DNA of 64,000 bases from an uncultured Eubacterium sp. (lineage in GTDB: Bacteria; Bacillota; Clostridia; Lachnospirales; Lachnospiraceae). The notes under the pieces were generated by a model that saw only the letters and a program-made list of their open reading frames with translations, had not been told where the DNA came from and did not search any database. The first letter of the stretch is position 1, and every line of letters begins with the position of its first letter. The DNA is taken from contig CAJTTQ010000001.1 of the NCBI GenBank assembly GCA_910579145.1, forward strand, positions 114,084-178,083. Direction: 5' to 3'. Shown piece after piece: positions 28,441 through 37,683 of the stretch. Made by a program: the position numbers and the translations under genes.

Positions 28441-29610
28441 ATGGATTTTACTTTAGATCAGAAACATGAAATGGCAAGATCTTTATTCAAAGAATTTGCT
28501 GAGAACGAAGCGAAACCACTCGCTCAGGAGACGGATGAGACGGAAGTTTTCCCGCAGGCTACGGTGGATAAAATGGGAAAATACGGCTTTTTGGGAATTC
28601 CGATTCCGAAACAGTACGGTGGACAGGGCTGTGATATTTTAACTTATGTGATGTGTGTGGAAGAACTTTCCAAAGTCTGCGGTACGACAGGTGTTATCGT
28701 ATCGGCACATACGAGCCTTTGCGCTGACCCGATCCTTACATATGGAACGGAAGAGCAGAAGCAGAAATATCTGCCGCCTCTCTCCAACGGTGAAAAACTG
28801 GGTGCATTCGCCCTCACCGAGCCGGGTGCGGGAACCGATGCCCAGGGCGCGCAGACGAAAGCTGTACTGGATGGCGATGAGTGGGTACTCAATGGAAGCA
28901 AGTGCTTTATCACGAATGGTAAAGTGGCAGATGTATATATCGTAATTGCTATTACAAGTGTTGTAGAAGACAAGAGAGGAAGAAAGAAAAAGAATTTCTC
29001 CGCCTTTATCGTGGAAAAAGGAACACCTGGCTTCTCGTTCGGAACGAAAGAAAAGAAGATGGGTATCCGCGGTTCTTCTACCTATGAACTGATCTTTGAG
29101 GATTGCCGTATCCCGAAAGAAAATCTTCTGGGACCAGAAGGGAAAGGTTTCCCGATTGCCATGCACACACTGGACGGCGGACGTATCGGTATCGCCGCAC
29201 AGGCTCTTGGTATCGCAGAAGGCGCTCTTGAGACGACGATAGCCTATGTGAAAGAGAGAAAACAGTTTGGACGCGCGATCGCTGCGCAGCAGAATACACA
29301 GTTCCAGCTCGCTGATATGGCGACGAAAGTGGAAGCTGCAAAACATCTTGTATACAAAGCGGCTATGAAAAAACAGCAGTTTGCAGATGGCGCAAAGGTT
29401 TCTTATTCCGTGGAAGCTGCGATGGCAAAATTGTACGCTGCCGAGGTGGCAATGGAAGTTACGACAAAGGCAGTTCAGTTGCATGGTGGTTATGGTTACA
29501 TCAGAGAGTACGATGTGGAACGTATGATGCGTGATGCCAAGATTACAGAGATCTACGAGGGTACATCAGAAGTTCAGCGTATGGTCATCTCTGGTAGCTT
29601 ATTGAGATAA
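28441..29610 (+). CDS. bcd: Butyryl-CoA dehydrogenase
   Basis: Flavoprotein reducing crotonyl-CoA to butyryl-CoA; with EtfAB it forms the electron-bifurcating Bcd-Etf complex that also reduces ferredoxin. The 389-residue acyl-CoA dehydrogenase fold has ALTEPGAGTDAQG, SKCFITNG, DGGRIGIAAQALGIAEGAL, QFGRAIAAQQNTQF and the catalytic glutamate region ITEIYEGTSEVQRM. I use ATG 28441 because family members start with DFTLDQKHEM-like sequence; a GTG at 28426 overlaps the AGGTGG site. Immediately followed by etfB and etfA. Confidence 0.96.
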   Translation: MDFTLDQKHEMARSLFKEFAENEAKPLAQETDETEVFPQATVDKMGKYGFLGIPIPKQYGGQGCDILTYVMCVEELSKVCGTTGVIVSAHTSLCADPILTYGTEEQKQKYLPPLSNGEKLGAFALTEPGAGTDAQGAQTKAVLDGDEWVLNGSKCFITNGKVADVYIVIAITSVVEDKRGRKKKNFSAFIVEKGTPGFSFGTKEKKMGIRGSSTYELIFEDCRIPKENLLGPEGKGFPIAMHTLDGGRIGIAAQALGIAEGALETTIAYVKERKQFGRAIAAQQNTQFQLADMATKVEAAKHLVYKAAMKKQQFADGAKVSYSVEAAMAKLYAAEVAMEVTTKAVQLHGGYGYIREYDVERMMRDAKITEIYEGTSEVQRMVISGSLLR

Positions 29611-29626
29611 TAAGGAGGTTCATATC

Positions 29627-30409
29627 GTGAAAATAGTAGTTTGTATTAAACAGGTGCCGGATACAAAAGGCGGCGTTAAATTTAATCCGGATGGTACACT
29701 TGACAGAGGTGCGATGCTTACCATTATGAACCCGGATGATAAAGCTGGTTTGGAAGCAGCGCTCCGGATCAAAGAGCAGAATGGTGCTGAAGTTACCGTT
29801 CTTACGATGGGACTTCCGAAGGCGGAAGAGGTTCTGCGTGAGGCGATGGCGATGGGAGCTGACAAGGGAATCCTTGTGACCGACCGTGTACTCGGCGGTG
29901 CTGATACATGGGCGACCTCGACGACGATCGCAGGCGCGCTCCGCAACATTGACTATGACCTGATCATTACGGGACGTCAGGCGATCGATGGAGATACGGC
30001 GCAGGTTGGCCCGCAGATTTCCGAGCATCTTGACATTCCGGTTATTTCGTATGCACAGGACATTAAGCTGGATGGTGATTCGGTGATCGTACAGCGTCAG
30101 TACGATGACAGATACCATGAATTAAAGGTGAAAATGCCTTGCCTTATTACCGCTCTTTCTGAATTGAATGAGCCGCGTTACATGACTCCGGGCGGAATTT
30201 TCGATGCGTATGAGAAAGAAATTACCGTTTGGGGAAGGGCAGACTTAAAGGATGTAGATGATGCAAACCTTGGTCTGAAAGGATCTCCGACGAAGATCGC
30301 GAAGGCTTCCGACAAAGTTCGTAAGGGAGCAGGTGAAAAAGTGGCCCTTGACGGAGCAGAGGCGGCTACATACATCGTTGGAAAATTGAAAGAGAAACAT
30401 GTAATCTAA
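29627..30409 (+). CDS. etfB: Electron transfer flavoprotein beta subunit
   Basis: The 260-residue beta subunit of Etf. It starts with KIVVCIKQVPDTKGGVKFNPDG and has the AMP/FAD-binding region ADTWATSTTIAGAL and GRQAIDGDTAQVGPQ. In bifurcating Etfs the beta subunit carries the bifurcating FAD near such motifs. The GTG start at 29627 has AAGGAGG 10-16 bases upstream. Its partner etfA follows after 26 bases. Location after bcd indicates a role in crotonyl-CoA reduction coupled to ferredoxin. Confidence 0.97.
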   Translation: MKIVVCIKQVPDTKGGVKFNPDGTLDRGAMLTIMNPDDKAGLEAALRIKEQNGAEVTVLTMGLPKAEEVLREAMAMGADKGILVTDRVLGGADTWATSTTIAGALRNIDYDLIITGRQAIDGDTAQVGPQISEHLDIPVISYAQDIKLDGDSVIVQRQYDDRYHELKVKMPCLITALSELNEPRYMTPGGIFDAYEKEITVWGRADLKDVDDANLGLKGSPTKIAKASDKVRKGAGEKVALDGAEAATYIVGKLKEKHVI

Positions 30410-30435
30410 TCAAATAAGGAAAAGTGGTGAATAAA

Positions 30436-31482
30436 ATGAATTTAGAAGAATATAAAGGTGTATTTGTCTATGCACAGCAGGTAGACAATGAATTGAGCGG
30501 AATCGCTTTGGAATTGCTGGGAAAGGCAAATGAACTTGCCGCAGACTTAAAGACAGACGTCACTGCCGTACTGATCGGTTCCGGTGTTTCGGGCCTTGTC
30601 GATACACTGGCTGAGTACGGGGCAGATAAAGTGATCGTGGTAGATGATCCGGAACTCAAAGAATACCGGACAGAGCCATATACACATGCGCTTGCTTCTG
30701 TCATCAATGAATACAAACCTGACATTATGTTAGTTGGCGCGACGGCGATTGGCCGTGACCTCGGCCCTCGTGTGTCTGCCCGTGTCGCTACCGGACTTAC
30801 CGCGGACTGTACGGTACTTGAGATTGGTGATTTCCCACTCAATCCGATTCCGGGCAAAGAGGATGAGCAGAAACATAACCAGCTTCTGATGACACGTCCG
30901 GCATTCGGCGGAAACACGATCGCTACGATCGCCTGCCCGGATAACCGTCCGCAGATGGCTACGGTGCGCCCGGGTGTGATGCAGAAGATCGAGCCGAAAG
31001 CAGGCGCTAAGGCTGAAGTCATCAACTACAATCCGGGATTTACCCCGAACGACAAATATGTGGAAATACTCAATGTCGTAAAATCCGTAACGGACGTTGT
31101 CGATATCATGGATGCCAAAATCCTCGTATCCGGTGGACGTGGTGTCGGATCGAAAGAGAACTTCAAGCTTCTTGAGGATCTGGCAGAGGTGATCGGCGGA
31201 ACGGTGAGCTGTTCCCGTGCCGTTGTCGATAACGGCTGGCTGCCGAAAGACCTGCAGGTAGGACAGACTGGTAAGACCGTTCGTCCGAATGTATATTTTG
31301 CCATCGGTATTTCGGGCGCGATCCAGCATGCGGCCGGAATGGAAGAGTCGGATATCATTATCGCCATCAACAAGGACGAGGATGCTCCGATCTTTGACGT
31401 AGCAGACTTTGGTATCGTCGGTGATCTGAATAAGGTAGTTCCGCAGCTGACGGAAATGCTGAAAACAGAGATGAAGAAGTAA
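30436..31482 (+). CDS. etfA: Electron transfer flavoprotein alpha subunit
   Basis: The 348-residue alpha subunit of Etf. The C-terminal FAD-binding domain is clear: LVSGGRGVGSKENFKLL, SRAVVDNGWLPKDLQVGQTGKTV, YFAIGISGAIQHAAGM and NKDEDAPIFDVADFGIVGDL. There is no N-terminal ferredoxin extension. The start is uncertain: ATG 30436 matches the family, but in-frame GTGs at 30424 and 30427 lie closer to AAGGA at 30416-30420. Last gene of the butyrate cluster; a terminator follows 16 bases later. Confidence 0.95.
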   Translation: MNLEEYKGVFVYAQQVDNELSGIALELLGKANELAADLKTDVTAVLIGSGVSGLVDTLAEYGADKVIVVDDPELKEYRTEPYTHALASVINEYKPDIMLVGATAIGRDLGPRVSARVATGLTADCTVLEIGDFPLNPIPGKEDEQKHNQLLMTRPAFGGNTIATIACPDNRPQMATVRPGVMQKIEPKAGAKAEVINYNPGFTPNDKYVEILNVVKSVTDVVDIMDAKILVSGGRGVGSKENFKLLEDLAEVIGGTVSCSRAVVDNGWLPKDLQVGQTGKTVRPNVYFAIGISGAIQHAAGMEESDIIIAINKDEDAPIFDVADFGIVGDLNKVVPQLTEMLKTEMKK

Positions 31483-31497
31483 TTTTGTTTTGAATAG

Positions 31498-31540
31498 AAG
31501 GGTGCCCGCGGAACGCATGGTTTCGGGACACCCTTTTTTC
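31498..31540 (+). terminator. Intrinsic terminator of the butyrate cluster
   Basis: AAGGGTGCCCG pairs imperfectly with CGGGACACCCTT around a loop of about 14 bases, then TTTTTT. Confidence 0.88.
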
Positions 31541-31606
31541 GCAATTTGCCGGAATGTGTTATTGTTCAGGTAAACGATCGATGTCTGAAAATGGGAGGGG
31601 TTATAT

Positions 31607-33487
31607 TTGGAAGTAAAGGGATATATTTGTAGGAAGAAAAAATGGGGAAAAAGGGGATTTTTTCTGAAAATGGTTTTGGTGTCCGCAATATTGTGTCTGG
31701 GAATTTGTTTTGCCGATATACTATCGTATCAGGTAGCTGCGACTGCTATGGCAGCAACAAAAAATAGAATTACCTGTTCCGTTAAAAAAGGAACGCTTAC
31801 GATATCAGGAAAAGGTGCCCTCACTTCAAAGGTCAGGGTGGCGGACAAAAAGAAAATTAAGAAGATTATCGTGAAGAAAGGGATCACCTCGCTTCCGGTA
31901 CGGGCGTTTTCGGGATATAAGAACGTAAAAGAAATAGAGATCTCCGCTTCCGTCCGTAAGATCGGAGAGGGTGCGCTGCCGGACAGCAAGGTGTTGAAGA
32001 AGGTAACGATACCGGGGGCGTTTCAATATGTAGAAAAGAGGTACACAGATTATTACCCGAACAGTATCATTCCGGATCCGGACACACGTGTGGAAACGAT
32101 ATGTTTTAACACGCAGCTGTCACTGGAGACGCTGCGTTTGGTAAAAAGCGATCAGTTGGTCGTCAGTCAGAAGGACAGGAAATACAAGAGCATTCATGGG
32201 GTGATTTATTCTAAAGACGGAAAGAGCCTTGTGCGCGTGCCGGCTTACCGGAAGTCACTTACGGTCGAAGAAGGCTGCGAGGAATTTTGTACCCAGGCGA
32301 TCGAGTATGGAAAGCAGCAGGGATATGTGGATAATGAATTAAACGAGGTACTGATCTGCAGCGACCTGAAAAAGATCGTATTGCCGGATTCCATTCGGAC
32401 GGTAAATGAAAAAAAGTATGAATTGTATCCGAGCCTGCCTACTAAGGTCGGTGAAGTCATTACGTCTGGCCGGTTAGGCAGTGATCCGATCACGATGATC
32501 TTACACCGGTTTCCAGAGATCAGGCAGGAAGATTTTTTGAAGCAGTTTTCTGACGTTTCGGAAGAGAACGGTATGTATATCCATCATCCGGAACACTGTC
32601 TGGTGCGGTATGCCGGAAACGCGGAGGAAGTCGCCGTTCCGCACGGGATTACGAAAATTGGGAACTATTCGTTTTGTGGATGCAAAATAAAACGGATCCG
32701 CCTGCCTGATTCGGTAACGGATATAGGGGATGGGGCATTTTCGAACGCTGTGTCCCTGACGGACGTCCCCATACCAGATACGGTACGGAACATGGGGCAC
32801 TCGGTATTTGCTTCCTGTGATAAGTTACAAGCGGTCCGGCTTCCGGACGGGTTATGTGAAGTACCGGATCATACGTTTTCATCCTGTTCTTCCCTGGAGG
32901 AAGCGCGGTTACCGGATTCGGTCGTGACGATCGGAGCGTATGCGTTTGAACATACGAAAGTACCGCCATCCATTTTATTTCAGGGTAATATAAAAACGAT
33001 AAAAAACAGGGCCTTTGAGGATGTGGACTGGGAAGAATGTGTGATTCCGGAAACGGTCGAAACTGTGCAGGAGGGGGCGTTCTGGTCGATATCGCGCTTG
33101 AAAAAGGTGACATTCTGCGGTTCCGTGGAGAAGATCCACGAGGACGCATTCGATGGCTTATCAAAAATGGGCGGTGATAACCAGAAGATGGTCTATGTTT
33201 ATAAAGCGGGGATCCGCGGGTGGAGGACGGATACGAACTTGGAAGCTGTTTCTTCGTCATGGGTGAGGTTCGACTGGCGTAAGATCGAGGGAGTCGATGG
33301 CTGGCAGATTCAGGTTTCCCGGGATAAAGCATTTCGGAAAGAGAAGAAGACTTTTCACGTAAAAAAAGAGAAGACGAGCATGCGGATCCGGAACAAAAAG
33401 AAATCGGTAAAATATATCCGCATCCGTCCTTACCAGATAACAGGAGGAAAGAGAGTATATGGAATGTGGTGTTGGGAAAAAGTCTGA
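31607..33487 (+). CDS. BspA-type leucine-rich-repeat surface protein 1
   Basis: A 626-residue secreted protein with a signal-type hydrophobic segment at about 20-45 after a basic N-terminus. A lysine-rich region (VADKKKIKKIIVKKGITSLP) is followed by LRR_5 (BspA-like) repeats such as IRLPDSVTDIGDGAFSNAVSL and ARLPDSVVTIGAYAFEHTKV. A C-terminal fibronectin-III-like segment is marked by EGVDGWQIQVSRDKAF and IRIRPYQITGG. No LPxTG or other anchor is seen. Start is TTG 31607, with GGGAGGGG at 31593-31600. A similar gene follows, overlapping by 29 bases. Adhesion or surface binding is inferred from the family only. Confidence 0.88.
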   Translation: MEVKGYICRKKKWGKRGFFLKMVLVSAILCLGICFADILSYQVAATAMAATKNRITCSVKKGTLTISGKGALTSKVRVADKKKIKKIIVKKGITSLPVRAFSGYKNVKEIEISASVRKIGEGALPDSKVLKKVTIPGAFQYVEKRYTDYYPNSIIPDPDTRVETICFNTQLSLETLRLVKSDQLVVSQKDRKYKSIHGVIYSKDGKSLVRVPAYRKSLTVEEGCEEFCTQAIEYGKQQGYVDNELNEVLICSDLKKIVLPDSIRTVNEKKYELYPSLPTKVGEVITSGRLGSDPITMILHRFPEIRQEDFLKQFSDVSEENGMYIHHPEHCLVRYAGNAEEVAVPHGITKIGNYSFCGCKIKRIRLPDSVTDIGDGAFSNAVSLTDVPIPDTVRNMGHSVFASCDKLQAVRLPDGLCEVPDHTFSSCSSLEEARLPDSVVTIGAYAFEHTKVPPSILFQGNIKTIKNRAFEDVDWEECVIPETVETVQEGAFWSISRLKKVTFCGSVEKIHEDAFDGLSKMGGDNQKMVYVYKAGIRGWRTDTNLEAVSSSWVRFDWRKIEGVDGWQIQVSRDKAFRKEKKTFHVKKEKTSMRIRNKKKSVKYIRIRPYQITGGKRVYGMWCWEKV

Positions 33488-35399
33488 GTCTGCCGGTAAA
33501 TGCGATCACAGGCACAAAGCGTCCTTTGCTGTGTCATGGAGGCTGAGGCCGATTTTCATTTTGTTCGTTCTGTTTTTTGTCTGTTTCAGTTGCGTATGGC
33601 CTTTTTTGCTGCCGCGAACGGCTCAGGCAGCAGGGAAAAAGCAGGACGGAGGAAAGGCAGGGAGGGGAAAGAGCAGCGTTTCTTACACGGTAAAAAACGG
33701 AACGCTCATCTTGAAAGGAAAAGGAGCCGTTTCTCCGAAGATCAAGGTGGCAGACAAAAAGAAGATCAAAAAGATCATCGTGAAAAAAGGTGTTACATCT
33801 CTTCCGCCATGGGCATTTTGGGGATTTAAAAATGTAAAAGAGGTAGAGATCGCCGCTTCTGTCCGAAGGATCGGAGAGGGGGCGCTGCCGGACAGCAAGT
33901 CGTTAAAAAAGGTGACGATGCCCGGTTCCTTCCACTATAGGGAAGACGAGGGGGATTATCTGTCCTACAGTATCCTTCCCAATGAAAAGGTGCGGATCGA
34001 GACGATATATTTTAATACTCCCCTATCACTGGATACCTGTTCCTATATCAAGAGCGGACAGTTAAACGTCTGGAAAAAGGATCCCAAATATCGAAGCATC
34101 AAAGGGGTTGTCTACTCGAAAGACGGAAAAGATCTCGTGCGGGTTCCGGCGTTTCGTAAGTCGCTGACAGTCGAAGAGGGGTGCGAAGTGTTTTGCGCGC
34201 AGGCAGTACAGTATGCAAAAGAATACGGGGTCGTGGATATCGACACGGAGGTTGAACTGGTCTGTAAGGGATTGAGAAAAATCGTGCTGCCGCGCTCCGT
34301 CCGGGCGGTCGACACGTCAAAATACGAGGCGGAATGTTACGATACGAGTAAGGTGAAAACGATCGTGGTCCGCGCGGAACATAGTCTGGACGGTGAAGGA
34401 CTCGCCCGGATCCTTCACCAGTTTCCAGCGGTTGAAGCGAAACGGTTTCTCGGACAGCTTCCGGATGTCGTAACCGGGAACGGCCTTTTCTGGGACCGGC
34501 GGGATGGATATTTGATCTATTATTCCGGCAGGGGCGATGAGGTGGTGGTCCCCGACGGGATCAGTGCGATCGGGGCTTTTGCGTTTGCGGAAAGTGGTGT
34601 CAAGCGGGTCGTCGTACCTGATTCTGTCACAGAAATCGGGGAAGGAGCTTTTTTACAGTGCCGTGTTCTGAAGGAAGTGAGGCTGCCGGAAACGCTCGGG
34701 AAAATGGGGAAATCAGTCTTTAATGGCTGTTCGGCGCTGACATCTGTTCATTTTCCAAAGGGCCTGGCAGAAGTGCCGACCTCGGCATTTCTGTACTGCG
34801 AATCGTTACAGGAGGTAGTTCTGCCGGACACGGTAACGGAGATCGGAGCCTATGCGTTCTTTTCTACGAAAGTGCCATCTTCCATCCTGTCCTGCCGTTC
34901 GATCAAAAAAATAAAAAGTTATGCGTTTGGCAGTGTGGAATGGAGCGAACTGACGCTTCCGGAAACGGTAGAAATCGTTGAGCCGTTTGCGCTGGCGGCG
35001 GGGCCTGGGCTCAGACGGGTGACGATATGCGGCAGTTCCACGCAGATCAGCCAGAACGCATTTGGCAGCTGTCTGAATGATAAAATAAACGTGTCAATGG
35101 AATACCGGACGGGAGTGGAAGAGTGGCAGACGATGATCGATGCTTCCCGGGCGGGGTCAGGGAAAAGAAGTGTTGTTCAACTCGGATGGTACGGCATATC
35201 CGGAGTAGATGGCTGGCAGATCCAGGTTTCCCGGGATAAGGCATTTCAAAAAAAACTTCGGACATTCGAAGCCAAAAAGCAGAAGACGGGGATGCTGGTT
35301 AACAATAAAAACGGTGTGGTGAGATGCGCCCGCATCCGCCCCTATCAGATGAAAGAGGGGGCGAGAGTATATGGAAAATGGAGTACTGTCTGTTTGTAA
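33459..35399 (+). CDS. BspA-type leucine-rich-repeat surface protein 2
   Basis: A 646-residue paralogue of the preceding gene with the same order of parts: signal segment (about 28-58), basic VADKKKIKKIIVKKGVTSLP stretch, LRR_5 repeats (for example VVVPDSVTEIGEGAFLQ, LPDTVTEIGAYAFFSTKV) and a C-terminal GVDGWQIQVSRDKAF segment. AGGAGG at 33442-33447 precedes the ATG, which lies inside the end of gene 1, so translation is probably coupled. Many stretches are near-identical to gene 1 (tandem duplication), while the central region has drifted. No sortase signal is visible; how it stays at the surface is unknown. Confidence 0.88.
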   Translation: MECGVGKKSESAGKCDHRHKASFAVSWRLRPIFILFVLFFVCFSCVWPFLLPRTAQAAGKKQDGGKAGRGKSSVSYTVKNGTLILKGKGAVSPKIKVADKKKIKKIIVKKGVTSLPPWAFWGFKNVKEVEIAASVRRIGEGALPDSKSLKKVTMPGSFHYREDEGDYLSYSILPNEKVRIETIYFNTPLSLDTCSYIKSGQLNVWKKDPKYRSIKGVVYSKDGKDLVRVPAFRKSLTVEEGCEVFCAQAVQYAKEYGVVDIDTEVELVCKGLRKIVLPRSVRAVDTSKYEAECYDTSKVKTIVVRAEHSLDGEGLARILHQFPAVEAKRFLGQLPDVVTGNGLFWDRRDGYLIYYSGRGDEVVVPDGISAIGAFAFAESGVKRVVVPDSVTEIGEGAFLQCRVLKEVRLPETLGKMGKSVFNGCSALTSVHFPKGLAEVPTSAFLYCESLQEVVLPDTVTEIGAYAFFSTKVPSSILSCRSIKKIKSYAFGSVEWSELTLPETVEIVEPFALAAGPGLRRVTICGSSTQISQNAFGSCLNDKINVSMEYRTGVEEWQTMIDASRAGSGKRSVVQLGWYGISGVDGWQIQVSRDKAFQKKLRTFEAKKQKTGMLVNNKNGVVRCARIRPYQMKEGARVYGKWSTVCL

Positions 35400-35426
35400 A
35401 AAAACGGAAGAGAAGAATGGAGGATA

Positions 35427-35452
35427 AAGTTTGTGCGTACACGCCCAAACTT
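35427..35452 (+). other. Hairpin between the second BspA-like gene and the glycosyltransferase
   Basis: AAGTTTG (35427-35433) pairs with CAAACTT (35446-35452), with GCGT/ACGC able to extend the stem. Only a short pyrimidine run follows, so it is a weak terminator or a possible operator. Confidence 0.4.
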
Positions 35453-35491
35453 CTTTCATGCACAAAAAACGTGTGCGAATGGAGGTAAAAG

Positions 35492-36769
35492 ATGAAAAAA
35501 ATAGGAATCGTGATCTGTAATTACAATAAACGGGAATACGTGGTAAATTGTATCCAGAGCGTACTGGAATCCAAGACCGACGACTTTGATATTTATGTTG
35601 TGGACAACGCCTCGACCGACGATTCGGTGGAAGCAGTAAGAGCGGCATTCGGCGACCGGGTGACATTACTTGTAAATAAGGAAAACCTCGGCGGTTCGGG
35701 TGGTTTTAATACGGGAATCCGCAAGGTGTTAGAAGAGGGATATGAGTATCTCTACTGCCTGGATAATGATGTGCTCGTGGACGAAAACGCGGTGGGCGCG
35801 CTGGCGGACTATCTGGACGCCCACGAAGATACCGGGGTGGCCGGCTCGATCGTCTATCACATGGACTATCCACAGTATGTGCAGCAGTACGGACTAGACA
35901 TTGATTTCCAGAACTTTACGGCGATCACGCACTACGCCGATTTCCTCGACGACGGGAGCATACCGGACGTCCATGAATGCGATACGGTCGCCACGTGCAG
36001 CGTCATGATCCGCACAAGCTGTATCAAAACGACGGATATCGGCATTATGCCGGAGGATAATTTTATCTACTGGGATGATATGGAGTGGATCTACCGGTTT
36101 ACACTGGCCGGGTTCCGCGTGGTGACCATCAGAGACAGCGTCGTCTTGCACAAGATGGGGTCGAACGCGAGGCCGGCGAACACGTTTATCAATTATTATA
36201 TGTGGCGAAACCGCATGAACTTTTTTATGCGGTATACGCCGGAGGAAAAGATCGATACTATGAGTTACCGCATATTGAGCGCGGTCTTTGATTCGCTGTA
36301 CGAGAGCATGTACCGGGAAGAGCACAATATCATGCGCACGATCTCGTATTCGTTCTTTGATGCCATCCGGGGGGTGCGCGGAAAGGCCGCGGAGCATAAA
36401 ATACTGCCAAACGACGCGAATGACGATAAGCTGCGCGCGTTTCTGCAGGGGAAGCGCACATATTTCGTCGTGGCAGATGGACAGGAGGCAGCCCTTTCGG
36501 ACTTCGAGGCGACCATTCACTCGCTGAACCCGGAGTTAGAACGCGTGATGGACAGGCAGCAGGCGGATGTGACGATCGGTCTCTGTGATTACGTGATGAA
36601 AATGAAGGGCGGCGATCATGGGATCGTGTATCTGGATACGGAACAAAACGCGATCATCGACGAGGAGGACTGGATGGCCGTGGAAAATTACGAGTACAGT
36701 AAATCCCTTTTTGTTTATATGAACCAGGCTGCTTTTTTGGATGCAGTTTTTTCACTTCGAGCAAAATAG
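35492..36769 (+). CDS. Family 2 glycosyltransferase with C-terminal extension
   Basis: A 425-residue cytoplasmic GT-A enzyme. The nucleotide-sugar-binding part has VICNYNKREYVVNCIQSVL, VVDNASTDDSV, NLGGSGGFNTGI and the metal-binding DND in YCLDNDVLVD; the acceptor region has YWDDMEWIYRFTLAGFRV. It resembles rhamnosyl- and galactofuranosyl-type GT2 enzymes. Residues about 280-425 form an extension I do not recognise, not membrane-spanning. AATGGAGG stands before the ATG. It lies between surface-protein genes and a polysaccharide deacetylase, which suggests glycan or surface-polymer synthesis, an inference. Confidence 0.85.
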   Translation: MKKIGIVICNYNKREYVVNCIQSVLESKTDDFDIYVVDNASTDDSVEAVRAAFGDRVTLLVNKENLGGSGGFNTGIRKVLEEGYEYLYCLDNDVLVDENAVGALADYLDAHEDTGVAGSIVYHMDYPQYVQQYGLDIDFQNFTAITHYADFLDDGSIPDVHECDTVATCSVMIRTSCIKTTDIGIMPEDNFIYWDDMEWIYRFTLAGFRVVTIRDSVVLHKMGSNARPANTFINYYMWRNRMNFFMRYTPEEKIDTMSYRILSAVFDSLYESMYREEHNIMRTISYSFFDAIRGVRGKAAEHKILPNDANDDKLRAFLQGKRTYFVVADGQEAALSDFEATIHSLNPELERVMDRQQADVTIGLCDYVMKMKGGDHGIVYLDTEQNAIIDEEDWMAVENYEYSKSLFVYMNQAAFLDAVFSLRAK

Positions 36770-36792
36770 CACTATGTTTTTTAAGAGAAATG

Positions 36793-36801
36793 TGATAAAA
36801 T
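36793..36801 (+). promoter_or_regulatory. Possible extended -10 promoter before the deacetylase
   Basis: TGATAAAAT, a TGn-extended -10 with no good -35 upstream. The same tgtgataaaat string precedes the lipoprotein gene at 46424. Confidence 0.4.
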
Positions 36802-36840
36802 AGATTAGAGTTATTTTAAACAGAAGGGAGAAATGATGGA

Positions 36841-37683
36841 ATGAATGAAATGTATCTGCGCTTTCCAAACGGGCGGAAAAAAGCGTTTACCATTAGTTAT
36901 GATGACAATGTGACACAGGATGAGCGGCTGATCGAACTGATGCAAAAATATGAGATCAAGGGAACATTTAATATCATCCCGGGTTGGTTTGCAGAGGAAG
37001 GGGCTGTTTTTCCGGCGGGAGAGACATATGTGAACGTCACGGAAAGCAAGGCGCTGGAAATATATGAGGACGAACGTATCGAAGTGGCAAACCACGGATT
37101 TAACCATACAAAAATGACGACGCTTCCCAAACTGCTCTGTGTGGACGATCTGATAAAATGCCGTCTGAAATTGGAGCAGATGTATAAAAAGATTACGACT
37201 GGGTTTGCGTATCCCTATGGTTTGTATGATCAGGAGCTGATCGGCGTATTAAAAGATGTCGGCATTTCTTATGCGAGAACGGTACACAGCACGGGCGGAT
37301 TTTCGCTGCCGGAGGACTGGCTGGAACTCCATCCGACGTGCCATCATGACGATGAGCGGCTGTGGGAACTGACAGATCGTTTTTTGAACGATAAAATTTG
37401 CGAGCAGCCGTATATGTTTTATGTGTGGGGACACACATTTGAATTTGACCGCAACGATAACTGGGATGTGATCGAGTCCCTGTTTGAAAAAGTTGCTGGT
37501 AAGGAAGAGGTATGGTATGCGACAAACGGCGAAATATGCGAGTACCATAACGCATATCAGAAACTTGTGTGTTCGGTTGACGGACGACGTATCTTCAATC
37601 CGACGAGTACCGATCTGTGGGCAGAGATCGACCATAAACTGATGCTTTTGCCGGCCGGTCATTCCGTGGAGGCAGCGCCGTGA
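36841..37683 (+). CDS. Polysaccharide deacetylase (NodB-like) family protein
   Basis: A 280-residue protein with NodB-type motifs: FTISYDDNVTQDERL (the canonical TFDDG is changed to SYDDN, keeping both Asp), GTFNIIPGWF, and ANHGFNHTKM with the H-x3-H metal pair. TGFAYPYGLYDQE and YVWGHTFEF follow. No signal peptide or membrane segment is seen, so it is probably cytoplasmic, unlike most secreted deacetylases. The substrate is unknown. Its stop overlaps the GTG of the GH5 gene by 4 bases, pointing to coupled translation. Confidence 0.85.
   Translation: MNEMYLRFPNGRKKAFTISYDDNVTQDERLIELMQKYEIKGTFNIIPGWFAEEGAVFPAGETYVNVTESKALEIYEDERIEVANHGFNHTKMTTLPKLLCVDDLIKCRLKLEQMYKKITTGFAYPYGLYDQELIGVLKDVGISYARTVHSTGGFSLPEDWLELHPTCHHDDERLWELTDRFLNDKICEQPYMFYVWGHTFEFDRNDNWDVIESLFEKVAGKEEVWYATNGEICEYHNAYQKLVCSVDGRRIFNPTSTDLWAEIDHKLMLLPAGHSVEAAP

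Noticed and set aside
35432..35521. Small open frame (29 codons from TTG) upstream of and overlapping the GT2 gene
   Set aside because: GGAGG lies near it, but the peptide has no recognisable features, overlaps the real start and is unlikely to be a leader peptide.
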